From positions 144,742,025 to 144,806,024 of the forward strand of contig NC_134539.1 of the NCBI RefSeq assembly GCF_050624435.1: DNA of 64,000 bases. The letters are read 5' to 3'. How positions within the stretch are numbered: the first letter of the stretch is position 1; every line of letters starts with the position of its first letter. The notes beneath the pieces were generated by a model. It was not told the DNA's origin and searched no databases. It saw nothing but the letters and a program-made list of their open reading frames with translations. Positions 22,377-32,897 of this stretch are shown piece after piece. Source of the DNA: Tenrec ecaudatus. Its lineage: Eukaryota > Chordata > Mammalia > Afrosoricida > Tenrecidae. Both the position numbers and the translations under genes were made by a program.

Positions 22377-24223
22377 TAAGCCATTTTATTCAGTGACTAA
22401 AACAAAATTGTCTTTCTATTCAAGCTATCCTTGAAGATAACAAATCCCTTCCTGCAATTACCCTCATTTTTATGAACTAACTGTACCATGAGACCTTTTA
22501 AAAACATACGTAATCTGCAGTATATCTAAACCAGTTTGAAAAACATGAGCATAGTTTCAAGTTTGGGTTCTGTCTTCCTAACATAAAGGATCAACCATAT
22601 TTATGATGCAATTTGAAACTGAATGTCCTATTTCTATCTACACATCCATCTTTGTTAATTGCTGAGGAGCTGTTATAAATATGTTATACAACGCTTCCCC
22701 AATCCCTACTGTGCATGTCAACTGTGATTTCTTGGATTTCAGTTCAGAAGATACAGATGGTTCAACTTCATAAATATAAAGTGTAATTGATTATTATCCC
22801 CTTCTTTTACATCAACCCTCTACTTATTTCTACTTTTTAGCTTCCCTCATTTAAACCTTGTGGTTCATTTGTATAATTATTGAAAAAGAAGTTTGTTTAT
22901 ACTAATGCTTATTGTTTAATAAAAAAGGGCTGAGAAGTGAATGCCTAGAATTCGTAGGCACATATTTAGTAGTCAGTATCACCAGGGGATTCGATTATTA
23001 TAACCGTTCTTTTTGAGGCTACAGCAAGCGTGAGCTTTGTGCTTTCATTGTTCACACACACAGATTTGAGAGTGGGTTCCCCCGGGCCACACACTCAGGA
23101 GACAGCAGTCCGAAGAACCACTTCATTTTGATTCTCAGATCTAGCAGTGTTCGTAACAAGCCGGTGGGGATCTGTCACTCAGGGAGTGTCTGGCCACAGA
23201 TAAGACAGGCATTTAGAAAGTTGGCTTTGCTGCTCATCCCTTAATTTAATGGCCTAGCCAGGGTAATTGCAAATGCACTGATTAAACTCCCACTTGACAC
23301 AGAATGACTTACTGTGGTTAATAGCCTAGCAGATCAGAATCAGATGAAAAATTATCTTGACCACTAAAAAGTACCTTTAAAGTGGAGTCAAATGAAAAAT
23401 GAATTTAGCAGCTATTAGAGATAAGAGAACAATAAAAATATGAGAAAATGAATGAACTAAGTTGAAGTTTTGCCTCTGACCTTCAGAAATGCTTATAGGG
23501 TGGGGTGGATGATTTTACACACACACACACTGCTTATTTCCATACTGTTCCCCATTCTGTTTCCCTGAAGGTATCTGCTTGGGCTTTTATTTTCCCCCAA
23601 ATAATCCTGTTATTAGTGCACCAATTCTCTCTTTTAATCCAACTTCCAGTTCCTGATTTGAAATGATAACAACCCTTATCAAAGAAAAAGTGCATAGGAT
23701 CTTAACTGAATACAAGCTGAAAAAGAACTATCAAATATATTGTTACAGTGGAAAGAAAAAGGCAGTCAAAAGCCAGTTTTACTCCATAACAAGTTAAATG
23801 ATCATTTGCGATCTAACAGGGAATTTCTCTTGACATGTGACTTGCAAACTGTCAAGTGACCTGGTGCGCCTCCCGTGTGCTGGGAGCAGTGGGGGGGTGC
23901 TGTAGCTCTGGGCGTGGTTTCTCCTCAGCCGGACTCAGAGGGGAGGCCCGTAGACCCTCCATGTTGTTGGCAGCACGCTCAGCAGAAACCAGAGATGACG
24001 TTCTCAGTCCGAGGACTGCGCAGCAAGGTTCCCATCTGAGTTTTGAGGTCAAGTCTCATGTCACCATGTCCAAAGCCCAGCTACCTCAAGGGCAGTCGTC
24101 CCAACCACTGCGGAGAATATTCTTTACATTTCTGCTGAGCGTACTGGGGTTGCTGTGGCCTGGAAAGGGAGGAGGGTGGGCTAAGGAGCCTGGATTGATC
24201 AAGTGTCCGCTTCCCTTATGCAG
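22377..24223. other. HELZ intron, low-repeat stretch
   Basis: Largely free of recognisable repeats, apart from a short (AC)n at about 23517-23531. 23215-23450 is AT-rich with homeodomain/POU-like words (ccttaatttaatgg, ggtaattgcaaatgc). This could be constrained non-coding sequence, but I cannot test that here. The 205-codon frame at 23856-24473 overlaps the next HELZ exon in another frame and is not supported. Confidence 0.4.
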
Positions 24224-24476
24224 TATGAGCCCCGAGGACCCGGCCGGCCCCTGTACCAAAGAAGAATCTCCTCGTGCTCAGCACAGCCTTGTTCTGACGA
24301 CATCAGCGCACCTCAAGACGGTCTTGCCCAGTGTAAAGAGCTTCAGGACCACAATCACCAGGCTTCCGTCAGCTTCTCGTCCCCGGAGTCCTGGGCAAAC
24401 ACCACCTCAGCTGCCTCCTACCAGAACATTCCGTGCAATGGATCCAGCAGGACAGCCCCTCCCAGAGAGTTGATAG
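24224..24476 (+). CDS. HELZ: HELZ coding exon (253 nt)
   Basis: Acceptor AG at 24222-24223 ('cttatgcag') and donor GT at 24477. It enters in phase 0 and leaves in phase 1. The product reads [20 protein letters not shown], then [20 protein letters not shown], then ...[20 protein letters not shown] and [10 protein letters not shown]. The RRISS-type basic/serine island and the SPESW motif are conserved in HELZ as I remember it. Ser/Gln/Asn-rich and probably disordered. It is isolated by a 14.7-kb intron upstream and a 4.5-kb intron downstream, so an alternative transcript that skips it would shift the frame (253 is not a multiple of 3). Confidence 0.95.
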
Positions 24477-25502
24477 GTATGGCAGGGCTTGAGGGTGGCT
24501 AAAACATTGCCATTTACAATACTTGGCTTCTGTGTGGTTATGACGTTTTTCTTCTGCCGCCTGACATCCCCCCACCCATTTATTTGACTTGTTTCTAATC
24601 ATATTTAATGTACATCGCTCATAGGCTTGCGTCCGGCAGGCATATTTCCTTTAGGACTGAGTTCCACATGTGTGGGCTAGAAGGTAAGTCATTTCATTCC
24701 TGTCTGATCATTTTGAATCATGACTAAATGGAGAAAGTATTGCTTCCTACAGAGTATAGCTGAGTAGATAGAATGACCTTTGTTTGAGAAAGCTGGTGGG
24801 TTGGTTGGTTTCTCCAGGATTGGGATGGGAGTTGTTAAAGTGAATACAAGCCCTTTTATGAGAATTTGATGCCAATAGAGTTGTTGGCGATTTGCTACAT
24901 AATATTAGAGTTTGGCCATGAGAGAGTCCGCTCACTTCTAATGCTGTGAAATGTATAAGCATTGTGTTTTACTCCCTGTACTCTAACAAAACTGAGAAGC
25001 CCACAAGTCCATGGCGAAAGGGGGTAGGGGAACATAGAAAGGGGTAGGAATGGGTAGACATTCTAAATTACTCTCGGATGGTAGTCTTTTTCTTTAGCCT
25101 TGACCTTGAATGTACTTGCACCTTTGATTTGTTTCTCCCTGTTGGATGTAAAGAAACTATCTGTGGTATTATTTGAGGTATTTCGTGTCAGGCTGTTCAT
25201 GAGCTGTAAACCTTGACCGTAGCAACCAGGTCTATGGTCTGTGCATGGTGAACGTTTGCCCTGGTAGTGCAGCAGTGTCTGTATTGGAGATTAATTTCAT
25301 CCATCTGTAGACGATGGATTCATCGTTCTTGTAGCTGACCTGTTTTTCTGTATATTCCTTTTAAGCATGTTTATAGAACAATACACCTGGTAAAGAGGGG
25401 GGAGGGGTGGGCATTAAAAATGGTTGTTTCCTGGCAAGCTAAAGTGGTTTGACTCTCAACATCCATTAGTTGTATCCACTACTGCTGCTACTACGGGTAG
25501 AC

Positions 25503-25702
25503 CTGAGCCATGGTGGTGCAGTGCTTAAGTGTTCACCTGCTTACCAAAGGTTGGCAACCAACCCCACCAGGGCCTGTGGAAGGATGGCCTAGCTGTCTGC
25601 TTCCACACAGATTTACAGCCAGGGAACCCTTGGGGATAGGCCTCTGCCCTGACAGAGTGGCAGTGAGTGCAGCCAGACTCAGTGGCAGTGGGCTGTTTCA
25701 GT
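25503..25702 (+). mobile_element. AfroSINE
   Basis: 'gagccatggtggtgcagtgcttaagtgttcacctgcttaccaaaggttggcaacc', 'gtctgcttccacacagatttacagcc', then a double tail 'gacagagtggcagtgagtgcagccagactcagtggcagtggg'. Of the 'cagtctgcttccgtaaagattacagcc' sub-type. Confidence 0.8.
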
Positions 25703-25763
25703 GTGGGCTGCTGTATTTTGCTTGGGATCATGTTGCCATTTTAAACATCTTAACATAAGTATG

Positions 25764-25957
25764 AGGAGCCCTGGTGGCACGTTGGGTTACATGTTGAGCC
25801 ACTAGCCACAAGGTCAGCAGTTCAAACCACTTGCTGCACCCCGGGAGAAAGAGGCTCTCTCCTCCCATAAAGAGTGATAGTCTGGGAACCCCGTGGGGGC
25901 AGTTGTGCCCTGTCCTGTAGGGTCGCAATGAGCCGGACTAGACTTGATGGCAGTGTG
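25764..25957 (+). mobile_element. AfroSINE
   Basis: Full head 'gaggagccctggtggcacgttgggttac', 'ccacaaggtcagcagttcaaacc', 'gggagaaagaggctctctcctcccataaagagtgatag', 'gccctgtcctgtagggtcgcaatgagccggactagacttgatggcagtg'. Confidence 0.9.
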
Positions 25958-26454
25958 TATAGTAGATCTACTCTCAACATCATCTGAGTTTCTTGAGAAA
26001 CCTCTAAATTACAAGTCATTCTCTCCCTGGCTCCCTCCGAGCCCCTTTGCTACCCACTGGCCCTCATTTGGCACTTAACACGTGCCACCTCTATTGCTGT
26101 TGAACCAGGCAGTGGGCTTACATCTCCACAATAAAATCTGAGTTCATGAAGGGCCACCCTTAGCAACTGTTTGGGACATAATGGTAAATGCTCAGTAAAT
26201 GTTTGTTGACTTGAATTGAGATGGTAATTTCAGGTTTGGGAAAGATAAATGGGCAATTCCTGCCTGATAAAGAGAGTATCCTGTGAGCAAGCAGAGGGCT
26301 GAGCCTGGAGAGACCGCCTAGAAGGGAGCTTTGAGGACTAACTCCTCACAGATGGCTAAGGCAGTGCAGAGCAGCAAGAACGCCCTGTAGTGCTAGCTCA
26401 GGGATAGCCAGAGCTCGCTGGACAACCCAGAGACAGACTCACCTGTGAAAGGAA

Positions 26455-27770
26455 GATCAGCATGGGAAAGCCGATTATTCAATAAATGATACTGGTTCAA
26501 ATCTGTAAGCACCCAGGGAGGAAATAAACAAATGACAAATGAGCCAAGCTTATTCTTTACCTTGTGCTACTTAAAAAAAGGGGGGTGGGAAAGAAAGAAA
26601 AAAAACCCCAGAGATGATCAAAGATCATAATCAAAAGCCTGGAATCACAAAAGATGAGGGGAGGTAGAATAAATATGTGTCTGAGCATAAAGGAAACCGT
26701 TCACAGACTGGTCTACATAAGGTCGTTGACAAAGTGGAGCTATCATAAATGAAAAGGGAACTCACAAAGTAGACAAGAATATTTGCAACATTAGGACAAA
26801 GTGTTAGTATCCGTCACATGTAAAAAGTTCTTACAAAACAAGCAGCAGAACAGATCTGATGGAATAGGGCTCTGGGCAGTCGTCCAAAGGGAAGTAAACA
26901 TAGGGCACAATGTCTATCGACACCAGCAATCAAAAAAGTACAAATTAAAGTACAAGATAATACTTGAGAGATAGATACACATGTCACTGTGGTTAGGGGC
27001 AGTGGGTGGTGTGAGCCCCCTCTCCAGTAGGCAGATCTCTTGTGCTTTGACCCACGTAGGAAACAGATCACAATGCCTTCCATCACAGATGGTAGCCGAC
27101 CACTCCTTAAAAACCATTCCACCGTGAATGAGGGGGAGTGCGTGATGGGGACCCAATGCCAATCTGTAGACAGCTGGACATCCCTTCCAGAGGGGTCGTG
27201 GGGAGGAGATGAGTCACTCAGGGTACAGCGTAGCAACAGTGAAACTCAAAACCTTCCTCTAGTTCCTGAACGCTTCCTCCCCTACCAATTATCATGACCC
27301 CAATTCTACCTTGCGGACTTGGTTGTACCAGAGGATGTACAGCGGTGCAGTAGGGCTCTGGAAACACAGGGAATCTAGGATGGACGGACCCCTCAACACC
27401 AGCGGTAGGAGTGGGGACAGCAGGAGGGAAGAGGGTGTGGAAAGGGAGAACCGATCTTGGAGATCTATGTGTAACCTCCTCTCTGGGAGATGGGCAATGG
27501 GAAGGTGGGTGAGGGGAGATGCCGGGCAGTGTAAGATAAGATATAATAATTATTTATAAACTATTAAGAGACCAGGGGGAAGGGGGAAGCGGAGGGGGAG
27601 GGGGGGAAAAGGGAAACCGAGCTGATTCCAGGAACCCAAGTGGAAGGCGAATTTTGAGAATGACGAGGGCAACGAATGTATAAGGGTGCTTTGCTCAATT
27701 GATGTATGTATGGATTGTGATAAGAGTTGTATGAGCCCCAATAAAAAGATTTATTAATTAAAAAAAACAT
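26455..27770 (+). mobile_element. L1 3' end, forward, with AT-rich tail
   Basis: Begins with ORF2-end text ('gggaaagccgattattcaataaatgatactggttc', 'gtagacaagaatatttgcaacattaggacaaagtgttag'). It runs into the 3' UTR of the family seen in reverse at 372, 13625 and 56583, and ends 'ggattgtgataagagttgtatgagccccaataaaaagatttattaattaaa'. A G-rich tract (27574-27613) lies near the end. Boundaries are approximate; some internal text is missing. Confidence 0.7.
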
Positions 27771-28983
27771 TCCAAGTAGCACAATCCACCACCATCTTTG
27801 AGCTTGGGCAGTGCTGGCTATTTCCTACTCGGGTCAGAATCCAAGGCACAAGATTTTTTGGTTGCTGTGCAAAACATACATTCCTTGCTTCCATTAGCCA
27901 TTACTGGGCCATAGTGAATCGAATCGACGCCCTGAAAGGGGCTCACGTGCAAAGCAGTCGGAGCCTGCCATCTTTGAGAAGGGGACCAATGCTAAGCATG
28001 CGCTTCCTTGGCCAGGACTGCACAGGGATTTCATAGTTCTGTTTGAAATGATTGAACTAACCCCTACATGAAACAAATGCTTCATTGCTTGGCTACCTGT
28101 GCACCCTTTAAGTCATAGAGAAGGTCCCCAGCCCTTTCCTGCGCTGAAGCCAGGCAAAATAAGAGCCGTCTGCACCTATTCAGCGGATCCACACATTCTT
28201 AAGACACAGTCAGGACTGGCTCCCGCTCACCACTCAGGATCTGCCTGTCTCTGTGGTAAATGATGTGCATTGGCAAGAATACACCAGGTTGAGGCTTACA
28301 TGAATATGTCTATGCTAATAAGCCAATAAAATGTTATTGCTGTTTTTAAGAGATTGGAAACAAAACAATATTTGACAAGCTATAATAGTGGGCAGTGAAA
28401 TTGGTTTGACAGGGTAGAGTCCGTTTTTGAAGGCCTTTCACGTGAAGCCAGTTAGAGGAATTGATGTGCGTTTCCCCGTTGGCATGTATTCACAGTTCCT
28501 ACAGAAGGGTTGCGTTATTAACACGTAGAATCCCTGAAAGAGCCATTTCCCCAAGAAGTCTGTATCTAGAGCTGATTTTTAAAGAAGAAAATTCTCGTTT
28601 TCCAACTGTGACCAGTTAATATAATAATGTAGCATAGCAAAGTATTATAACAGTTAATATGATAAATAGTAAATCATACGACTGTACATTGTCTGTGCAA
28701 GCCTTCTACTGAGACCTAAAGTTCCTATCAGTTAGCTGTTCCAGTTCCCGCAGGGACTTCTTTTATGGGCGTGTTTCTTAGACGTGAAGTTTGCTTCCTT
28801 TAGCTGTGTTGTGATGTCGACTTAAGGTGGTAGAGAAAGAAAGAAGTTGTCCTTGGATTTGTCCTATCACTGAGTGACCCAAAGTGTGAGAACCGGTCGT
28901 GACGCTCTGAGTTAGTTAATCAAGGTGTCCGCATACCAGAGGCCACCTCCCTGAAAACCACTGTTTCTGCTTCTTGCTTTTAG
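27771..28983. other. HELZ intron, nothing recognised
   Basis: No repeat or gene evidence I can support up to the last exon acceptor at 28982-28983. Confidence 0.4.
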
Positions 28984-29318
28984 CTCCTCCCAAGACTATC
29001 AAACCCCCTGAGGAGCAACTGAAGTCTGAGAGCCTGGAGCTGTCCAGTTCCTTCAACTACAACGTGCTCCAGCATCTCGGCCAGTTCCCACCCCTCATGC
29101 CTAACAAGCAGCTCGCGGAGTCGGCCAGCAGCAGTAGCCAGCAAAGCTCTGTAGGCAGCAAGCCCGCCATGTCCTATGCCAGCGCTCTGCGGGCTCCCCC
29201 CAAGCCCAGACCCCCGCCGGAGCAGACGAAGAAGAGCAGCGACCCCCTGTCTCTGTTCCAGGAACTCAGCCTGGGCAGCTCCTCTGGCAGCAATGGCTTT
29301 TACTCTTATTTTAAATGA
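28984..29318 (+). CDS. HELZ: HELZ last coding exon and stop codon
   Basis: Acceptor AG at 28982-28983 ('cttgctttttag'-type). Two bases complete Ala, then 110 codons read [60 protein letters not shown], and end [20 protein letters not shown]...YFK with TGA at 29316-29318. This C-terminus is the clearest HELZ signature in the window. The hydrophobic [14 protein letters not shown] and SLFQELSLG islands in an otherwise disordered tail look like short binding motifs. Which partner each one binds is inference; the family binds CCR4-NOT through its C-terminal region. Together the six exons give about 673 residues. Confidence 0.97.
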
Positions 29319-29803
29319 TCACTTTTGCCCTCTCAAGGGAGAATGTTTTCACTTCTGTTTGTATCCGTAGATTTAGGCTAGCTGAACTTCATCTGTAGCT
29401 GCACAGTTCCCTTTGTTTTTAATATTAAATATGTTCTCACTTAATTGCTTTGCTGCTAGACTTGCAACTAATTTTTTAAAAGTATATTCCATTATTTTGC
29501 ATTTTGATGTGTCAGAATGTTGACAGCTTTTCTGTAGAATAAAAAATATTTTTAAATTTGTGTACTGTTAAATATGTTTGCACCAAGCTAGCAGCTAAGA
29601 GGTTAATTGTGCAACTATTAAAAAAGAAAGAGAGATAAAAAGAGGAAAAAAGTTTGTCTAAAATGTATTTAAAAAGAAAAAAATGTAAGTAGCATTTACC
29701 TTTATTCAATAATATTACCACATGCTGGGTTTCTGTACCAGAAATGGCCAGTTGATGTACAAATGTATGTTATTTTTGCTTAAATTCATTTAAAATTTTT
29801 TAA

Positions 29804-29809
29804 AATAAA
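29804..29809 (+). terminator. HELZ: Candidate proximal poly(A) signal of HELZ
   Basis: AATAAA about 490 nt after the stop codon, followed by T-rich and G-rich sequence. A second AATAAA lies at 29538-29543. Confidence 0.5.
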
Positions 29810-31382
29810 GGGGCAGCATCTTTTCAATACTTTAAGTTTTATCAGCTTTTTTTGGGGGGGGTGACAGCAATGACCCCCAGTTACATGGGCGGTAGGTTCG
29901 CTGTGCTGTGCTGCGCTGGTGAGCCCGAGGCCGCCATCGTGGGATCGGTCGAAGGCATTCTCTGCAGGTGTATTTCGTATGCCACTGTGTTTTTTGAAAA
30001 GTGAAAAGTCAACAACAACATTGGCATACTTAATTTTGTTTTGTTTTATTTTTCCTATTTGGGTTTTTTTGGGGGGGCAAGCTATACTTCAAGCTTGTTT
30101 TTAATGTTGATTTGATAGTGTTTGCTTTGTTTTTTTAAAACAAATCATGAAGCTGAAAAATTTCTAGGATTGTTGGTGCTTAGTAGACTTGATAACTATT
30201 TTAAAAATGCGTGAATTTAGTAAAGTCCTTTCCCCCCCTCCCCTTCACTATGCATGTCTAAATGTTTGTAACCTGGCTTCTGTCCCTCCTCCTAGTGGTA
30301 TAAAGAAAGACTTGTGCCGCTTTAAGGTTTGTTGGAGGATTATTTTTTTTCCTCACAGTAAAAATTTGGTACCTTATTTGGTGTTTACATTAAAATGTGA
30401 CGTTATCCCCTGAAACGCAAATATTTTCCTCATGGTTTTGTTTAGGGACACTATTAAAGAAGAAATAGAGTGTTTGTCGAATGTATATCCAAATCCATCC
30501 AACTCTAGGGCAGAAAACGACTCTTGTTTTTCACAACTTTCAGTTCCTCTCTAAAGTAACCCATTGAACTTGTACAAGCATACTCCATTTTAATGGCGCT
30601 CTTAAATATTCTGTAGTCGACAAATTGTTCGGACTGAACATTGGTAAAATCCAAGGAAGCCGCCTCCCCGCCTAAAACTTGTGGTCTTGGGATATGTTTG
30701 AAGCTTTGCACGTCATGACCATCGTTCCTGGTCCAGTAAGTAAGTACTTTCCTACTTCAGAGAGGTCTCGGAGCTTCCACGTGGCTTTCTGAAAAAGAAG
30801 TAAGATGACCTTCATGTTGGTCATTCAAAGTGTGTTTTGTTTTGTTTTGCCTTCTCCTGGAGGACTACTTGGGAGTAGGTGATCCTGCATTAGAAATAAC
30901 AGTTTTGAAGGGGGCTGACAAGCACGCAGCGGGGGGGGAAACGGGACCTTGCCCTCTCTGGGGAGTTTAGGGTCTGTTGGCTGCTCCAGCCCCTGCAGCC
31001 TGGGCCAGTTGAGAGTGGGAAAGGATCCTGGTCCATGGGGCAGACAGGGAGTGCCTCTCCCTTCGGCTCAGCATGCAGGTGTCTCTGTGTGGCGTCACGC
31101 TACTCTCTGCTGCCTCTGGGCCAGGTGACCTGCCAACCTGTAGACTCCAGGCGTGCTCGTGGTCTGTATCAATCACCGTGGGAAGACTGAGCCAGCGAGC
31201 CCCGCTGCCACACCACCCTTTGTAGGAAGTCAGATCACCACGCTAAGCTCTGCCTCATTGGGTTCAGCCTGTGTTAGTCAGGAGGAGAGGAAGAAGACAG
31301 TTGCCTTAGAGCCTGTCCTTCCAACTCAGTCACGAACCCCAAGACCTGGCCCTCATGGCCCTTAGGTGTCTCTGACGTGAGG

Positions 31383-31526
31383 GAAGAGTCCTGCTGGCAC
31401 CATTGAATGTAAAGCCATGTGTTCAAGCCCACCCTCCTCTCTGAGGGAGAGACTGTCCACTCCTGTACAGATGTGCCATGCCTTGGAAACCCTATATAGG
31501 GCCGACTCAGTGGCAGTGGGCTTGTA
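31383..31526 (+). mobile_element. AfroSINE inside probable HELZ 3' UTR
   Basis: 'gaagagtcctgctggcaccattgaatgtaaagcc', 'aaaccctatatagggccgactcagtggcagtgggcttg'. Shortened, missing part of the middle. A (GGT)n run at about 31537-31559 follows. Confidence 0.75.
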
Positions 31527-31713
31527 TAGGAGGTCTTGGGTGGTGGTGGTGGTGGTGGTCCTTCCAGAATGTCCAGCGAACCCCTCCCTCATCAGCAAGT
31601 CACTGTCCTAGTTTTCTTTTTTCCCAACTCGAACTTTTAAACAACAGTCAAAAACACCTGCTTCATAATAATTTATTTTTAGTAACCATCATGTGCACCA
31701 TCATCTATAAGTC

Positions 31714-31797
31714 TGAAGGGGCTTCAGAAAGTTTGTTGGGAAATGGCATGAGAGGGTAATGGGATTTTTCTGTAAGCTTACTGAAACCCCCTCAACT
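31714..31797. mobile_element. Mariner-like miniature palindromic element, copy 2
   Basis: AGGGGCTTCAGAAAGTTTG at one end and the inverse AGGGGGTTTCAGTAAGCTT at the other, with 'ctata' on both flanks, compatible with a TA target. Same family as 18551 and 32812. Confidence 0.65.
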
Positions 31798-32239
31798 ATA
31801 GGTAAAGAAGCCGCAAAGTTCTTGCGACATCTCACTTCTTAGCAGTTATTTTACAAGTTTTAGAGGGGCTTCTTCCTAGTCCACCCCACTGCTGGACTGG
31901 CCCCCGTGTTCCTTCATCGGCGCCTTGGCTGTTGGACTCAATGTGTTTGCTTCCATCGACGCTCTGTGGGCTGGCAGTGAATGTTGCTTTTCACTGCTAC
32001 CAAACTTACTCTTTGGTTTTTTCCTAACTTTGTTGGTGACTTGGGTGAAAGTTTTACAAAACAAGTTGGTTTTGCGAAACAAGCTGGTTTTGCACTCAGT
32101 GATTGACATTTGATTCCTGACCTCCATGGCCCGGTCTTTCCTGTTTCTCCCTTTGTTCCCCGACTCAAGCTGTCCTTCTGATCCCTTCCTGCTTCCTCAG
32201 CTTTATCTGTGGGCACTGTTACCCTTCTTTGCACCTTAT

Positions 32240-32570
32240 CGGACTGTTGGGTGGGGGGGTGGGGGTCGCTGAAATCAGGTCTAGTCCTGAAGGGTTTCAT
32301 TAAGGACCATAGTCTCTGAGGTCCCTCTGGTCCCTCTCAAGCCTGGTCTTTTACCTGAGTTTGAGTTCTAGTTCACATTTGTCTCCTGTTCTGCCCAGGA
32401 CCTCATGGTAAGATCTTTCAGAGTGGTCAGCTGCGTAGTCGGGCACTGTCGAGTTAATCTCGTCTCCAGGTTATGGAGACTGGTATTCACCTGGTCTGGT
32501 CCATTAGTCTTTTGAACTGTCTCCTTATTTCTTTTATTTTCTCCATCAGACTTCCTTGTTATTTTTTATG
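32240..32570 (-). mobile_element. Possible L1 3' UTR fragment, reverse
   Basis: 'ccatagtctctgaggtccctctggtccctctcaagcctggtc', 'cgggcactgtcgagttaatctcg' and 'ctggtctggtccattagtctttt' resemble L1 3' UTR text I associate with afrotherians and are related to 49440-50050. Weak. Confidence 0.4.
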
Positions 32571-32811
32571 CCTTCTTCTCAGCCCTGTTTCAGACTATCT
32601 TATTTAGCCATAGTATCTTGTAAATAGTTTTGAGCAAGTCTTGCTGTAAGAAATAGTGCAAGTTTCCATTGAAGTGAAGCATGGCTTCTGACTACAGTTG
32701 ATGATGTTTGGATAGTGTTTGGGTAGTATTAGTTAATGCCCACAAATTAGATTTATAAATTATAACTTAAACTTTATAAACTAATTTTGACCTTAGAGCT
32801 CAGATGGAACT

Positions 32812-32897
32812 TATATGAAGAGACTTGAATAAGTTCATGGAAAAAATCCATTCTCAATTCCTTTTTCTTTTTATGAACTCTTTGACGTCCTACATAT
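32812..32897. mobile_element. Mariner-like miniature palindromic element, copy 3
   Basis: GACTTGAATAAGTTCATGG and the inverse AGGACGTCAAAGAGTTCAT, around a short AT-rich centre. 'tata' flanks both sides. Lies in the probable HELZ 3' UTR. Confidence 0.6.

Noticed and set aside
23856-24473. 205-codon + frame overlapping a HELZ exon
   Set aside because: It is in a different frame from HELZ, crosses the real splice acceptor and has no recognisable protein.
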